From contig CM057148.1 in the NCBI GenBank assembly GCA_029964075.1, forward strand, positions 25,537,916 to 25,601,915: 64,000 bases of DNA, read 5' to 3'. A model generated the notes under the pieces. That model saw only the letters and a list, made by a program, of their open reading frames with translations, made no database searches and was not told the origin of the DNA. The stretch's first letter is position 1. The number at the start of each line of letters is the position of its first letter. Of the stretch, positions 1-11,034 are shown in pieces. The stretch is from Patiria pectinifera. Taxonomy: Eukaryota > Echinodermata > Asteroidea > Valvatida > Asterinidae. The translations under genes were made by a program, and so were the position numbers.

Positions 1-460
1 TTTGCACGAACTGCAGCCTGTCACTATCGCTAGTGTCCCTACCCTTAAAGAACTACACCTAAACGAAAGTGGTCTTACAAAGAGTGATATTGAGCCACTT
101 TTCTCCCTTCTTTCATCAGCGGGAAGCATACAGTTTCTTCGTTTGAGAGGAAACAATTTCAACGGTTTATGTCATGTCAACGTTGACCCTATCCCCTTCC
201 TTTACTCAGTTGATTTATCTGAGTGTGGTCTGAGAAACAGTGATATCGGGCCAGTCTTCAATTTACTGTCCTCTGTTGGTCATGTGATGAACGTTTATTT
301 AACAGGTAACAAGTTGCATGGTAAAGTATTCGAGGCCTTGGCTCCCGTTCCTACATTGAGATGTTTGATCCTCGGTACTGATGGACCATCGATCATTAGA
401 CTAAGAGATATAGATTTTGGTGCAAAGAAAACATTTTGGATCATGTCTTTGGATTTCTAA
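1..460 (+). CDS. LRR protein, C-terminal end (gene continues left of the window)
   Basis: The reading frame is open from base 2 to the TAA at 458-460. It codes for the last LRR units and a C-terminal cap ending in FWIMSLDF. The units carry the same 52-residue double repeat as the next gene, with the cores SDIEPLFSLLSSAGS and LRGNNFNGL. The segment is almost base-for-base identical to the 3' end of the following gene (offset 6838, then 6837). The one indel between them is CTCCC here (about 103-107) against CTCC in the downstream copy; here the frame is intact. The product is an LRR scaffold of the ligand- or partner-binding kind seen in NLR-like and other immune receptors. Its exact partner and cellular location cannot be read from this fragment. 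Confidence 0.85.
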   Translation, partial: LHELQPVTIASVPTLKELHLNESGLTKSDIEPLFSLLSSAGSIQFLRLRGNNFNGLCHVNVDPIPFLYSVDLSECGLRNSDIGPVFNLLSSVGHVMNVYLTGNKLHGKVFEALAPVPTLRCLILGTDGPSIIRLRDIDFGAKKTFWIMSLDF

Positions 461-2738
461 ACTTCCATTTCTCTAAAAATCCAGACATCCCTTTTGCCTT
501 ATAAATTGTCCAGTGAACCAGCTTGTACCGTAATTAAAATTTGTCATCGTCTCATCTAATTTCAATTTTTAGTTGTCCAAGGCCGTTCAATTATTCTTTT
601 TCAAGTTTTTTTTAGAAGAACAGTCCGACTTTTTGCGGATCCCCACCTTTCACACGACAGAGGTATGTGTAACTCATATGGGTCTTTGTTTTCCTGAATA
701 TTTGCCAGAACTCAGTCAAACCAGAATTCCTATATTCATTTACGATTACAAACGTTCAACGATTTAGAAGTTGAATTTCTCTGTTAAAAAAACTACCCCA
801 AAACAGCTTGGCAACATTTACATCACAATCAGTTACAATCAGATCAAACATCAAGCAATCTCATCAAACGTACAGCGGGCTATTCCAATGTTCATGTATT
901 GGTTGTCTACTGACCCTTCAAACCTTTTAAGGTTTCTGCTTTTGGTTGAGAAAACATTCATTGCCAAGTCTCATAGTCTCCACATTTCAATAAATTCAGT
1001 GAACGACATTATTGCATTTCTTTTACTTATCAGTCCCATTCACTCTACTCGCCAACTTGAACTTTTAATATTTACCAACTTAGGGGCACAATACTTTTAC
1101 TAATTAAGTTCCTTGCACAGAACTGTGCTTTGTTGCCATACTTCAATGACCAACTCTCAAAAATTGCAATGGAAACAACGACATCAACAAGCAGATAAAT
1201 GAAAAGCAAATGGACTCTGATGTGATAAAACTGTTAACAGAGGAAGGCAATGTTGAAGAAAATGAGCACTGTTGAGTAAAAATGAGCACTGCTGATCATG
1301 TGCCAATATGCAAAATTGAAAAAAAAACATACATGCTTTCAAACAAAAGCTAAGAATAGCCAGTCGTCTGCTATATAGAAAGCAGGAAGTGGTTGGTCCG
1401 AATCCCACTCTCGCAGCTTTTTTTTGGAAATCTCAGACAACACCATGTATGCAGTACCTATAACAGGACATCGGAGAAAAGAAACCTATAATTAAAATTA
1501 CAGGGAAAAAAACATGATCTGTGTCACACAATACACAAGCTGAGTATACACCCATTGCCGCTGACGTCACATCGAGGGCAGTGCCTTGTAACACGCAAGA
1601 GTAGACGCATTGTATGGAAAACCTGCCCACAGTAAGGGTGCATCGTGCAAGGGGTCTGCTGTAGAGTTTCTAATGATATTTTATCTGGCACAAGTTAAAG
1701 AGCGTTAAGGCATACTGTTAGTGATGGGAGTCATTCTGGTACATCTAATTCACCGAGAATCTGGCCGTGCAAAATTGTTGTTTTCATGTGAGAATTTGAG
1801 AAATTAAGGCGAGATGATGTGTCAATGGCAACAACTGTAGGAAATATATCAAAAATGTTTGGAAGCATAACAGTGACAGTTCACTGACGGTGGAAATAAA
1901 ATGTACACCTTCCCTTTGTTCATGCGTAAAATGTGTATAAGCAATTGGTTTTGTTTGAAGTTGTACATATTAAACAGTAATACATAAAGTGCTATCATTT
2001 GCTGAATTATATTGTACTTAATGTGCAGAAGAACAAACGCGAACGCCATAATTCATACGTTAATTTTTTTTTCTGCCAAATCATTTCACAGGTGTTCGCT
2101 CTGAATTTGTTTTATAAATGTTTGTAGGATAAGATGTTGAAATCCTACGAAAATAGATTTCAAACTTTGGACCTGCATGTTTAGAACAGGAAAAGTCCCG
2201 TCGCATTGCAGGATTTACACCTAGACATCGAGTGACGCTCATTTGCAAATCAAGTTTTGTTGTGAATGACTGTCACATTTTTTGGATATACTACTCATAT
2301 TAAAGTGAATATCTTGCAAATGTTAGATGCCATGTTTTCGAGCGGATGAGAACACTGATGAAACGCCATTTTGAGGCCGGGAAAATAACTGAAATATCTC
2401 GTGAATTAAAGCAAATTGAAGCAGTTAAGTATCTGATAATTGCTTTAACCCAAAAATTTATGGACGTACAAATGTAACTTCGAATTGATAAAGTACATGT
2501 CTTTGTACCAAAATAGATGCATTACACACGACCTTTCATTCACTCAATTAAGGCTCAATGCGATTTTTATATCAGTTTTTTATTCAGCTGAGTTATGAAT
2601 TCAGTTATAGACAAACACAGGAAGGAGTATGTGCAGCCAAAATAGGCCACACCTTTATAGTGACACGGTAGGAAAACAATATGTCGGATTATATAAGGGT
2701 TTATCGTCGTATTTATTGGTACTGTTAATTTAACGTTT
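461..2738. repeat. Spacer copy 1 of the 6.84-kb tandem duplication
   Basis: This 2.3-kb 3' flank and intergenic spacer recurs at 7298-9577 with very few differences, mainly a T-run near 1419 that is two bases longer in the other copy. No protein-like frame is seen; the short open frames are repeated only because the DNA is. It includes a perfect CRE palindrome (TGACGTCA, about 1562-1569) and a tRNA-like B-box stretch followed by a T-run (about 1385-1428) that may be a SINE relic. Identity with the other copy stops at 2738, just before the first exon-like sequence of the next LRR gene. Confidence 0.9.
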
Positions 2739-2782
2739 GCTGTGGACTGAACACAAATGCCGCCAAGCAGATTTTGAGGCAA

Positions 2783-5700
2783 ATGGCAGATCTCTTGAAG
2801 GAAAATAAACTGAACAAGTCCTTGCATAGAATTTCGATGTTACTCCTTTCTGAAGCTCAGTCAGAATATCTTATTAAAGAATTTCTTGAAACCGTGAAGA
2901 TTGCCGTTCCATATGAACTCCAAGGTGAAGTTCTCGTCGCTGTGAATTATTTCTTTAAAGTCGGGTCTAAATATACAACTTTGCACAAAGTAGACATACA
3001 AAACATTAGTGCTACATGTCGAGGTTTGGCTGACTTGAAACTTTTTGGGGATATAATGACACACATACAAGGCAAACCCTCGTTAAATCTTGTACTTCAT
3101 AGCATCAGCTGGGATAACTTTATTGATAACTCCACAGCGATATTGAAATACTTAAACACTCTAGAAGTACGTCACTGCGATTGGAGCCTTGTAAAACTTT
3201 TCCAAGTGTTATCAAAAACCAACACACAAAGAGTTGAAATTGGTGGCATCAACTTGCATAATACATTATCTGAACAAAACATTCAACAAATACCAACTCT
3301 GAAAGAACTTTGTCTCGTCGAGTGTGGTCTGACAAACAGTGATATTGAGTCACTTTTCTCTCTTTTGTCATCAGCAGACAGTATAAAGAAAGTGCATCTG
3401 AGAGGAAATAATTTGCACGGTTTGCAGCCTGTCAAAATCGCTTGTATCCCTTCTCTTGAATGCATTGAGCTATATGAAAGTGATCTGACAACCTGTGATA
3501 TTGAGCCACTTTTCTCTCTTCTTTCATCAGCAGGCAGCATAAAGAAAGTTCATCTGAGAGGAAACAATTTTCACGGTTTGCAGCCAGTCACGATCGCTAG
3601 ATTCCCTTCCCTTGAAGAATTACAACTACTTGAAAGCAGTCTGACAAATAGCGATATTGAGCAACTTTTCCGTCTTCTATCTTCATTAGGCAGCATAAAG
3701 AATTTCGGTTTGCAAGGAAACAATTTGCACGGTTTGCAGCCTCTCACGATAGCTAGTGTTCCTTCCCTTGAAGAATTGCTCCTGCATGAAAGTAGTCTGA
3801 CAAACACTGATATTGAGCCAGTTTTTTCTCTTCTTTCATCAGCAGGCAGCATCAATTTACTTGATTTGACTGGAAACAATTTGCACGGTTTGAAGGATGT
3901 CACGATAACTAGTGTCTCTTCCCTTGAAAAATTGTGTCTACATGAAAGTGGTCTGACAAACAGTGATATTGAGCCACTCTTCTCTCTTCTTTCATCAGCA
4001 GGTAGCGTAAAGACTGTAATTCTGAGCGGAAACAATTTACACGGTTTGCAGCATGTCGAGACCGCTAGTGTCCCTTCCCTTGAAGAGCTGCACATATATA
4101 AAGGTAGTCTGACAAACAGTGATATTGAACCCCTCTTCTCACTTATTTCATCAGCAGGTGGCATAAAGAGAGTTTTTCTGGAGGGAGACAATTTGCACGG
4201 TTTGCAGCATGTCACGATCCCTAGTGTTCCTTCACTGCAATATTTTGATCTACGTGAAAGTGGTCTGACAGAGAGTGATATTGAGCCACTGTTTTCTCTT
4301 CTTTCATCAGCAGGTAGCATAAAGACTGTAGTTCTGGTAGGAAACAATTTGCACGGTTTGCAGCCTGTCAAAATCGCTTGTATACCTTCTCTTGAAAAAT
4401 TAGAGTTATATGAAAGTGGTTTGACAAACGGTGATATTGAGCCAATTTTCTCTCTTTTTTCATCAGCATGTAGATTACAAACTATTGTGCTGAGAGGAAA
4501 CAATTTACACGGTTTGCAGCCTGTCAAAATCGCTTGTATCCCTTCTCTTGAAATATTAGACTTATGTGAAAGTGGTCTGACAAACGGTGATATTGAGCCA
4601 CTTTTCTCTCTTCTTTCATCAGCAGGCAGCATAAAGTCAGTTGGTCTGAGGGGAAACAATTTGCACGGACTGCAGCCTATCACAATTGGTAGTGTCCCTT
4701 CCCTTGAAAGTCTGTACCTACATGAAAGTTGTTTTACAATGAGTGACATTGAGCCACTTTTCTCTCTCATTTCAACAGCAGGCAGCATAAAGAGAGTTGT
4801 ACTGAAAGGAAACAATTTGCACGGACTGCATCCTGTCACGGTCGCTGGTGTCCCTACGCTTCAAAACCTTGAACTTCTTGAAAGTGGTCTGACAAACAGT
4901 GATATCGAGCCACTTTTTCTCTTATTTCATCAGCAGGCAGCATACAGAATGTTGTTCTAAGAGGAAACAATTTGCACGGTTTGCAGCCTGTCAAAATCGC
5001 TTGTATCCCTTCTCTTGAAAAATTAGACTTATGTGAAAGTGGTCTGACAAACGGTGATATTGAGCCACTTTTCTCTCTTCTTTCATCAGCAGGCAACATA
5101 AAGACAGTTGTACTTAGAGGAAACAATTTGCACGGACTGCATCCTGTCCCGGTCGTTGGTGTCCCTACACTTCAAAACCTTGAACTTGTTGAAAGTGGTC
5201 TGACAAACAGTGATATTGAGCCACTTTTTTCTCTTATTTCATTAGCAGGCAGCATAAAGTCAGTTGGTCTGAGGGGAAACAATTTGCACGGACTGCAGCC
5301 TATCACAATTGGTAGTGTCCCTTCCCTTGAAAGTCTGTACCTACATGAAAGTTGTTTTACAATGAGTGATATTGAGCCACTTTTCTCTCTCATTTCAACA
5401 GCAGGCAGCATAAAGAGAGTTGTACTGAAAGGAAACAATTTGCACGGACTGCATCCTGTCACGGTCGTTGGTGTCCCAACACTTCAAAACCTTGAACTTG
5501 TTGAAAGTGGTCTGACAAACAGTGATATTGAGCCACTTTTCTCTCTCATTTCAACAGCAGGCAGCATAAAGAGAGTTGTACTGAAAGGAAACAATTTGCA
5601 CGGACTGCATTCTGTCACGGTCGTTGGTGTCCCTACACTTCAAAACCTTGAACTTCTTGAAAGTGGTCTGACAAACAGTGATATTGAGCCACTTTTCTCT

Positions 5701-7297
5701 CATTTCAACAGCAGGCAGCATAAAGAGAGTTGTACTGAAAGGAAACAATTTGCACGGACTGCATCCTGTCACGGTCGTTGGTGTCCCTACACTTCAAAAC
5801 CTTGTACTTCTTGAAAGTGGTCTGACAAACAGTGATATTGAGCCACTTTTTTCTCTTATTTCATCAGCTGGCAGCATAAAGAGCGTTATACTGCAAGGAA
5901 ACAATTTGCACGGACTGCAGCCTGTCACGATCGCTAGTGTCCCTTCCTTTGAAGTACTTGAACTACATGAAAATTGTTTGACAAACAGTGATATTGAGCC
6001 ACTTTTTTCTCTCATTTCAGCAGCAGGCAGCATAAAGACAGTTGCCCTGAAAGGAAACAATTTGCACGGACTGCAGCCTATCACAATTGCTAGTGTCCCT
6101 TCCCTTGAAGAACTGTACCTACATGAAAGTAGTTTTACAAAGAGTGATATTGAACCACTTTTTTCTCTTATTTCAGCAGCAGGCAGCATTAAGACTGTTG
6201 TTCTGAAGGGAAACAATTGGCACGGACTGCAGCCTGTCACTATCGCTAGTGTCCCTTCCTTTGAAGAACTTGAACTAGATGAAAGTGGTTTGACAAAGAG
6301 TGATATTGAGCCACTTTTTCTCTTATTTCATCAGCAGGCAGCATTAAGAAAGTTGTACTGAATGGAAACAATTTGCACGGACTGCAGCCTGTCACGATCG
6401 CTAGTGTCCCATCCCTTGAAGAATTGTTCCTATATGAAAGTGGTCTGACAAAAAGTGATATTGAGCCACTTTTCTCTTTCATTTCATCAGCAGGCAGCAT
6501 AAAGAGTGTTGTTCTGAAAGGAAACAATTTGCACGGACTGCATCCTGTCACGGTCGTTGGTGTCCCTACACTTCAAAACCTTGAACTTCTTGAAAGTGGT
6601 CTGACAAACAGTGATATTGAGCCACTTTTTTCTCTCATTTCAGCAGCAGGCAGCATAAAGACAGTTGCCCTGAAAGGAAACAATTTGCACGAACTGCAGC
6701 CTGTCACGATCGCTAGTGTCCCTACCCTTAAAGAACTACACCTATACGAAAGTGGTCTTACAAAGAGTGATATTGAGCCACTTTTTCTCTTATTTCAACA
6801 GCAGGCAGCATTGAGAGAGTTGTACTGAGAGGAAACAATTTGCACGAACTGCAGCCTGTCACTATCGCTAGTGTCCCTACCCTTAAAGAACTACACCTAA
6901 ACGAAAGTGGTCTTACAAAGAGTGATATTGAGCCACTTTTCTCCTTCTTTCATCAGCGGGAAGCATACAGTTTCTTCGTTTGAGAGGAAACAATTTCAAC
7001 GGTTTATGTCATGTCAACGTTGACCCTATCCCCTTCCTTTACTCAGTTGATTTATCTGAGTGTGGTCTGAGAAACAGTGATATCGGGCCAGTCTTCAATT
7101 TACTGTCCTCTGTTGGTCATGTGATGAACGTTTATTTAACAGGTAACAAGTTGCATGGTAAAGTATTCGAGGCCTTGGCTCCCGTTCCTACATTGAGATG
7201 TTTGATCCTCGGTACTGATGGACCATCGATCATTAGACTAAGAGATATAGATTTTGGTGCAAAGAAAACATTTTGGATCATGTCTTTGGATTTCTAA
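2783..7297 (+). CDS. LRR-repeat protein, large exon, frame broken five times
   Basis: The first ATG of the long frame is at 2783 (MADLLKENK); the frame itself opens a little earlier, and AG acceptor-like sites at about 2768-2788 leave room for an upstream exon. Residues 1 to about 165 form a non-repeat helical region like the part that precedes LRRs in NLR-type proteins. After that come about 24 double LRR units of 52 residues (156 bp) and a C-terminal cap identical to that of the upstream gene. The frame is interrupted by one- or two-base deletions at about 4914-4918, 5693-5702, 6315-6319, 6782-6786 and 6941-6945. Together they remove six bases, so the cap is back in the starting frame. Open pieces are 2783-4960, 4972-5814, 5678-6361, 6373-6828 and 6980-7297. 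No NACHT, TIR, death or transmembrane segment is visible. It is either a young pseudogene or an intact gene with homopolymer errors in the assembly. Confidence 0.75.
3286..7141 (+). repeat. 156-bp tandem coding repeat (about 24 LRR double units)
   Basis: A 156-bp unit recurs with landmarks 'aacaatttgcacgg' and 'agtgatattgagccactttt' in almost every copy. Each unit codes for two LRRs: one with the core ESGLTNSDIEPLFSLLSSAG and one with the core LRGNNLHGLQPV. Copies in the middle and 3' part (about 4650-6700) are much more alike than those at the 5' end. Larger blocks are themselves repeated (for example about 4640-4870 and 5250-5490), which points to unequal crossing-over or gene conversion within the gene. 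Confidence 0.92.
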
Positions 7298-9577
7298 ACT
7301 TCCATTTCTCTAAAAATCCAGACATCCCTTTTGCCTTATAAATTGTCCAGTGAACCAGCTTGTACCGTAATTAAAATTTGTCATCGTCTCATCTAATTTC
7401 AATTTTTAGTTGTCCAAGGCCGTTCAATTATTCTTTTTCAAGTTTTTTTTAGAAGAACAGTCCGACTTTTTGCGGATCCCCACCTTTCACACGACAGAGG
7501 TATGTGTAACTCATATGGGTCTTTGTTTTCCTGAATATTTGCCAGAACTCAGTCAAACCAGAATTCCTATATTCATTTACGATTACAAACGTTCAACGAT
7601 TTAGAAGTTGAATTTCTCTGTTAAAAAAACTACCCCAAAACAGCTTGGCAACATTTACATCACAATCAGTTACAATCAGATCAAACATCAAGCAATCTCA
7701 TCAAACGTACAGCGGGCTATTCCAATGTTCATGTATTGGTTGTCTACTGACCCTTCAAACCTTTTAAGGTTTCTGCTTTTGGTTGAGAAAACATTCATTG
7801 CCAAGTCTCATAGTCTCCACATTTCAATAAATTCAGTGAACGACATTATTGCATTTCTTTTACTTATCAGTCCCATTCACTCTACTCGCCAACTTGAACT
7901 TTTAATATTTACCAACTTAGGGGCACAATACTTTTACTAATTAAGTTCCTTGCACAGAACTGTGCTTTGTTGCCATACTTCAATGACCAACTCTCAAAAA
8001 TTGCAATGGAAACAACGACATCAACAAGCAGATAAATGAAAAGCAAATGGACTCTGATGTGATAAAACTGTTAACAGAGGAAGGCAATGTTGAAGAAAAT
8101 GAGCACTGTTGAGTAAAAATGAGCACTGCTGATCATGTGCCAATATGCAAAATTGAAAAAAAAACATACATGCTTTCAAACAAAAGCTAAGAATAGCCAG
8201 TCGTCTGCTATATAGAAAGCAGGAAGTGGTTGGTCCGAATCCCACTCTCGCAGCTTTTTTTTTTGGAAATCTCAGACAACACCATGTATGCAGTACCTAT
8301 AACAGGACATCGGAGAAAAGAAACCTATAATTAAAATTACAGGGAAAAAAACATGATCTGTGTCACACAATACACAAGCTGAGTATACACCCATTGCCGC
8401 TGACGTCACATCGAGGGCAGTGCCTTGTAACACGCAAGAGTAGACGCATTGTATGGAAAACCTGCCCACAGTAAGGGTGCATCGTGCAAGGGGTCTGCTG
8501 TAGAGTTTCTAATGATATTTTATCTGGCACAAGTTAAAGAGCGTTAAGGCATACTGTTAGTGATGGGAGTCATTCTGGTACATCTAATTCACCGAGAATC
8601 TGGCCGTGCAAAATTGTTGTTTTCATGTGAGAATTTGAGAAATTAAGGCGAGATGATGTGTCAATGGCAACAACTGTAGGAAATATATCAAAAATGTTTG
8701 GAAGCATAACAGTGACAGTTCACTGACGGTGGAAATAAAATGTACACCTTCCCTTTGTTCATGCGTAAAATGTGTATAAGCAATTGGTTTTGTTTGAAGT
8801 TGTACATATTAAACAGTAATACATAAAGTGCTATCATTTGCTGAATTATATTGTACTTAATGTGCAGAAGAACAAACGCGAACGCCATAATTCATACGTT
8901 AATTTTTTTTTCTGCCAAATCATTTCACAGGTGTTCGCTCTGAATTTGTTTTATAAATGTTTGTAGGATAAGATGTTGAAATCCTACGAAAATAGATTTC
9001 AAACTTTGGACCTGCATGTTTAGAACAGGAAAAGTCCCGTCGCATTGCAGGATTTACACCTAGACATCGAGTGACGCTCATTTGCAAATCAAGTTTTGTT
9101 GTGAATGACTGTCACATTTTTTGGATATACTACTCATATTAAAGTGAATATCTTGCAAATGTTAGATGCCATGTTTTCGAGCGGATGAGAACACTGATGA
9201 AACGCCATTTTGAGGCCGGGAAAATAACTGAAATATCTCGTGAATTAAAGCAAATTGAAGCAGTTAAGTATCTGATAATTGCTTTAACCCAAAAATTTAT
9301 GGACGTACAAATGTAACTTCGAATTGATAAAGTACATGTCTTTGTACCAAAATAGATGCATTACACACGACCTTTCATTCACTCAATTAAGGCTCAATGC
9401 GATTTTTATATCAGTTTTTTATTCAGCTGAGTTATGAATTCAGTTATAGACAAACACAGGAAGGAGTATGTGCAGCCAAAATAGGCCACACCTTTATAGT
9501 GACACGGTAGGAAAACAATATGTCGGATTATATAAGGGTTTATCGTCGTATTTATTGGTACTGTTAATTTAACGTTT
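6839..9577. repeat. Copy 2 of the duplicated LRR 3' end plus spacer
   Basis: This stretch matches 1-2738. The offset is 6838 at the start, 6837 after a single-base deletion at about 6943, and 6839 after a two-base longer T-run near 8256. Identity ends at 9577, where the sequence becomes unrelated to the start of the LRR gene. Bases 7298-9577 hold no gene. The unit is a whole gene plus spacer of about 6.84 kb. Near-identity over 2.7 kb means either a very recent tandem duplication or two haplotypes placed side by side in the assembly. Confidence 0.93.
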
Positions 9578-10834
9578 ATCCGTTTCCTAAATTAACCTGA
9601 CGTTTGAATGAAGGTATAATACATTACTGCGGTATTAGGCCTATTTTTGAGAGCCGGCAAACCAAGTACGATAAAATAAAAGATTGTCAAACAATAGCTG
9701 CTAGTTTATCGATTTGATAAATTTCCGCTAAACAGTTGAAAAAGACAAAAGTATTTTTTTGCTATTCGTAAAAGATGTGTCAAATTTACAGTTTTTGTTG
9801 TTAAGAAACAACTTGTTTTAAGAGAAAATCATTGTATAAGAGAAGCTCAATTTATATCGGTTGTGGGCAAAGGCAGTTAATATTTTGTGACTATGATGTA
9901 ACACATCGTAACTACTGTTTTATTGACACATTTTTGAATAAAACGATGACGCAGACAATCTTGTAATTGATGGATTTTTATTAAAAATTTGATAAGATCA
10001 CTGCTGGGGGAGATTGTGTTATTTAGCTTGTGCACATCTCCTTGAATATTATATTGCCGTGTATCTCCCCCCCCCCTCGTACGCATTGCTGCCCCTCCCA
10101 GGTTTTTCGAAGGGCATATAACGTCAATTGGAAACTTTTACTTGGGATGCACCTATACTTAGCATTATTCATGTCTTTTTCATGTCAGTCACTCAAAACA
10201 AACCATCGTCACCCCCCTCCCCATCCCACTCTCTTGTTACAGAATGGATTAAACTTGTAAAGTTGGCAAAGTTTCACCACTTACTTGTTCCGTGTGCAGC
10301 AATGCAATGGCGGACAGTAGATTTTCCAAAGGGGATGGGTGTGGTACTGATGTTCAAGAATTGCAGGGGGTGTTGAGGATTTGCAATTAGTGCATAAAGG
10401 GCAAACTAGGATTAAAACAATAGACCAAATTGTGCAATAGTGGGTGACGGGTGTATACACACAACTTAATATTTGGGATTGTGCAATGACGTAAATAATG
10501 AAAACAGGTCAATCGTGGGGTGGGGGTGAAGATGGGGTGGAATGGCAACCACTGCCGGGGTGTGATATTTTTTTTACACAACTATCTGGGGAACTTTGTG
10601 CGCTTTCCTATGGGGCTTGGTTTTTATAACCAGAGGCTTGAGTGGAGGCTACTATTTTTCAACTTGGCACGGATTTTGGACTTTATTTCCCTTTTTTTAA
10701 AAAATCCCCCAGAGCCTCGGATCAGAAAAGAAAAAGGAAATTGCTGCTATACAAGTAGTATCCGACTGAAAAATAACGTTTTTAAGATAAAACTTTAAAT
10801 TGTTGAAAAAAGGGCAAAATCTTAATGTGCATAG
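9578..10834. other. Intergenic, no gene seen
   Basis: AT-rich sequence with short C-runs (for example about 10067-10077) and G-rich patches. The open frames are short, overlap each other on both strands and do not look like protein families. Nothing further can be supported. Confidence 0.6.
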
Positions 10835-10915
10835 CAAGGAATCGAACTCGAGACGTCCGATCATTAGCCAGCATGCCTAACCACTAGGCCACGACGGTGC
10901 TCGACCATACTGCGC
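10835..10915 (-). repeat. tRNA-derived SINE head or tRNA relic
   Basis: Read on the minus strand there is an A-box-like TGGCCTAGTGG followed about 35 bases later by a B-box-like GAGTTCGATTCC, which is the internal pol III promoter layout. The anticodon stem does not pair well, so a working tRNA is unlikely; a SINE head is the better call. Confidence 0.55.
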
Positions 10916-10978
10916 AATTCATAAATTATATACTTTCACATATGTGGAGAGAGTATACCCGCGCGCGCGTAGTAAAAG

Positions 10979-11034
10979 GTTACAGGATTGTAGAGCTAGA
11001 GCGCCGCTACCCGGCGCTTTACAATCCTATAACC
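10979..11034. repeat. Perfect-looking hairpin
   Basis: Outer arms at 10979-10993 (GGTTACAGGATTGTA) and 11020-11034 pair with one mismatch. Inner arms AGCGCC (11000-11005) and GGCGCT (11013-11018) pair as well. It may be the core of a small foldback element; no terminator context is present. Confidence 0.5.

Noticed and set aside
3571..4839. Long minus-strand ORF (422 codons) and its shorter relatives to 6551
   Set aside because: Exactly antisense to the LRR repeats; a frame without stops is repeated because the 156-bp unit is a multiple of three. The product (SCREGTLAIV, CKPCKLFP) is a mirror of the repeat.
2739..7297. Complete NLR (NACHT-LRR) gene
   Set aside because: No Walker A/B motif or NACHT-like sequence is seen in or upstream of the LRR frame in this window; only the LRR part can be supported.
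10835..10915. Functional tRNA gene
   Set aside because: A- and B-box words are present but the anticodon and acceptor stems do not pair well.
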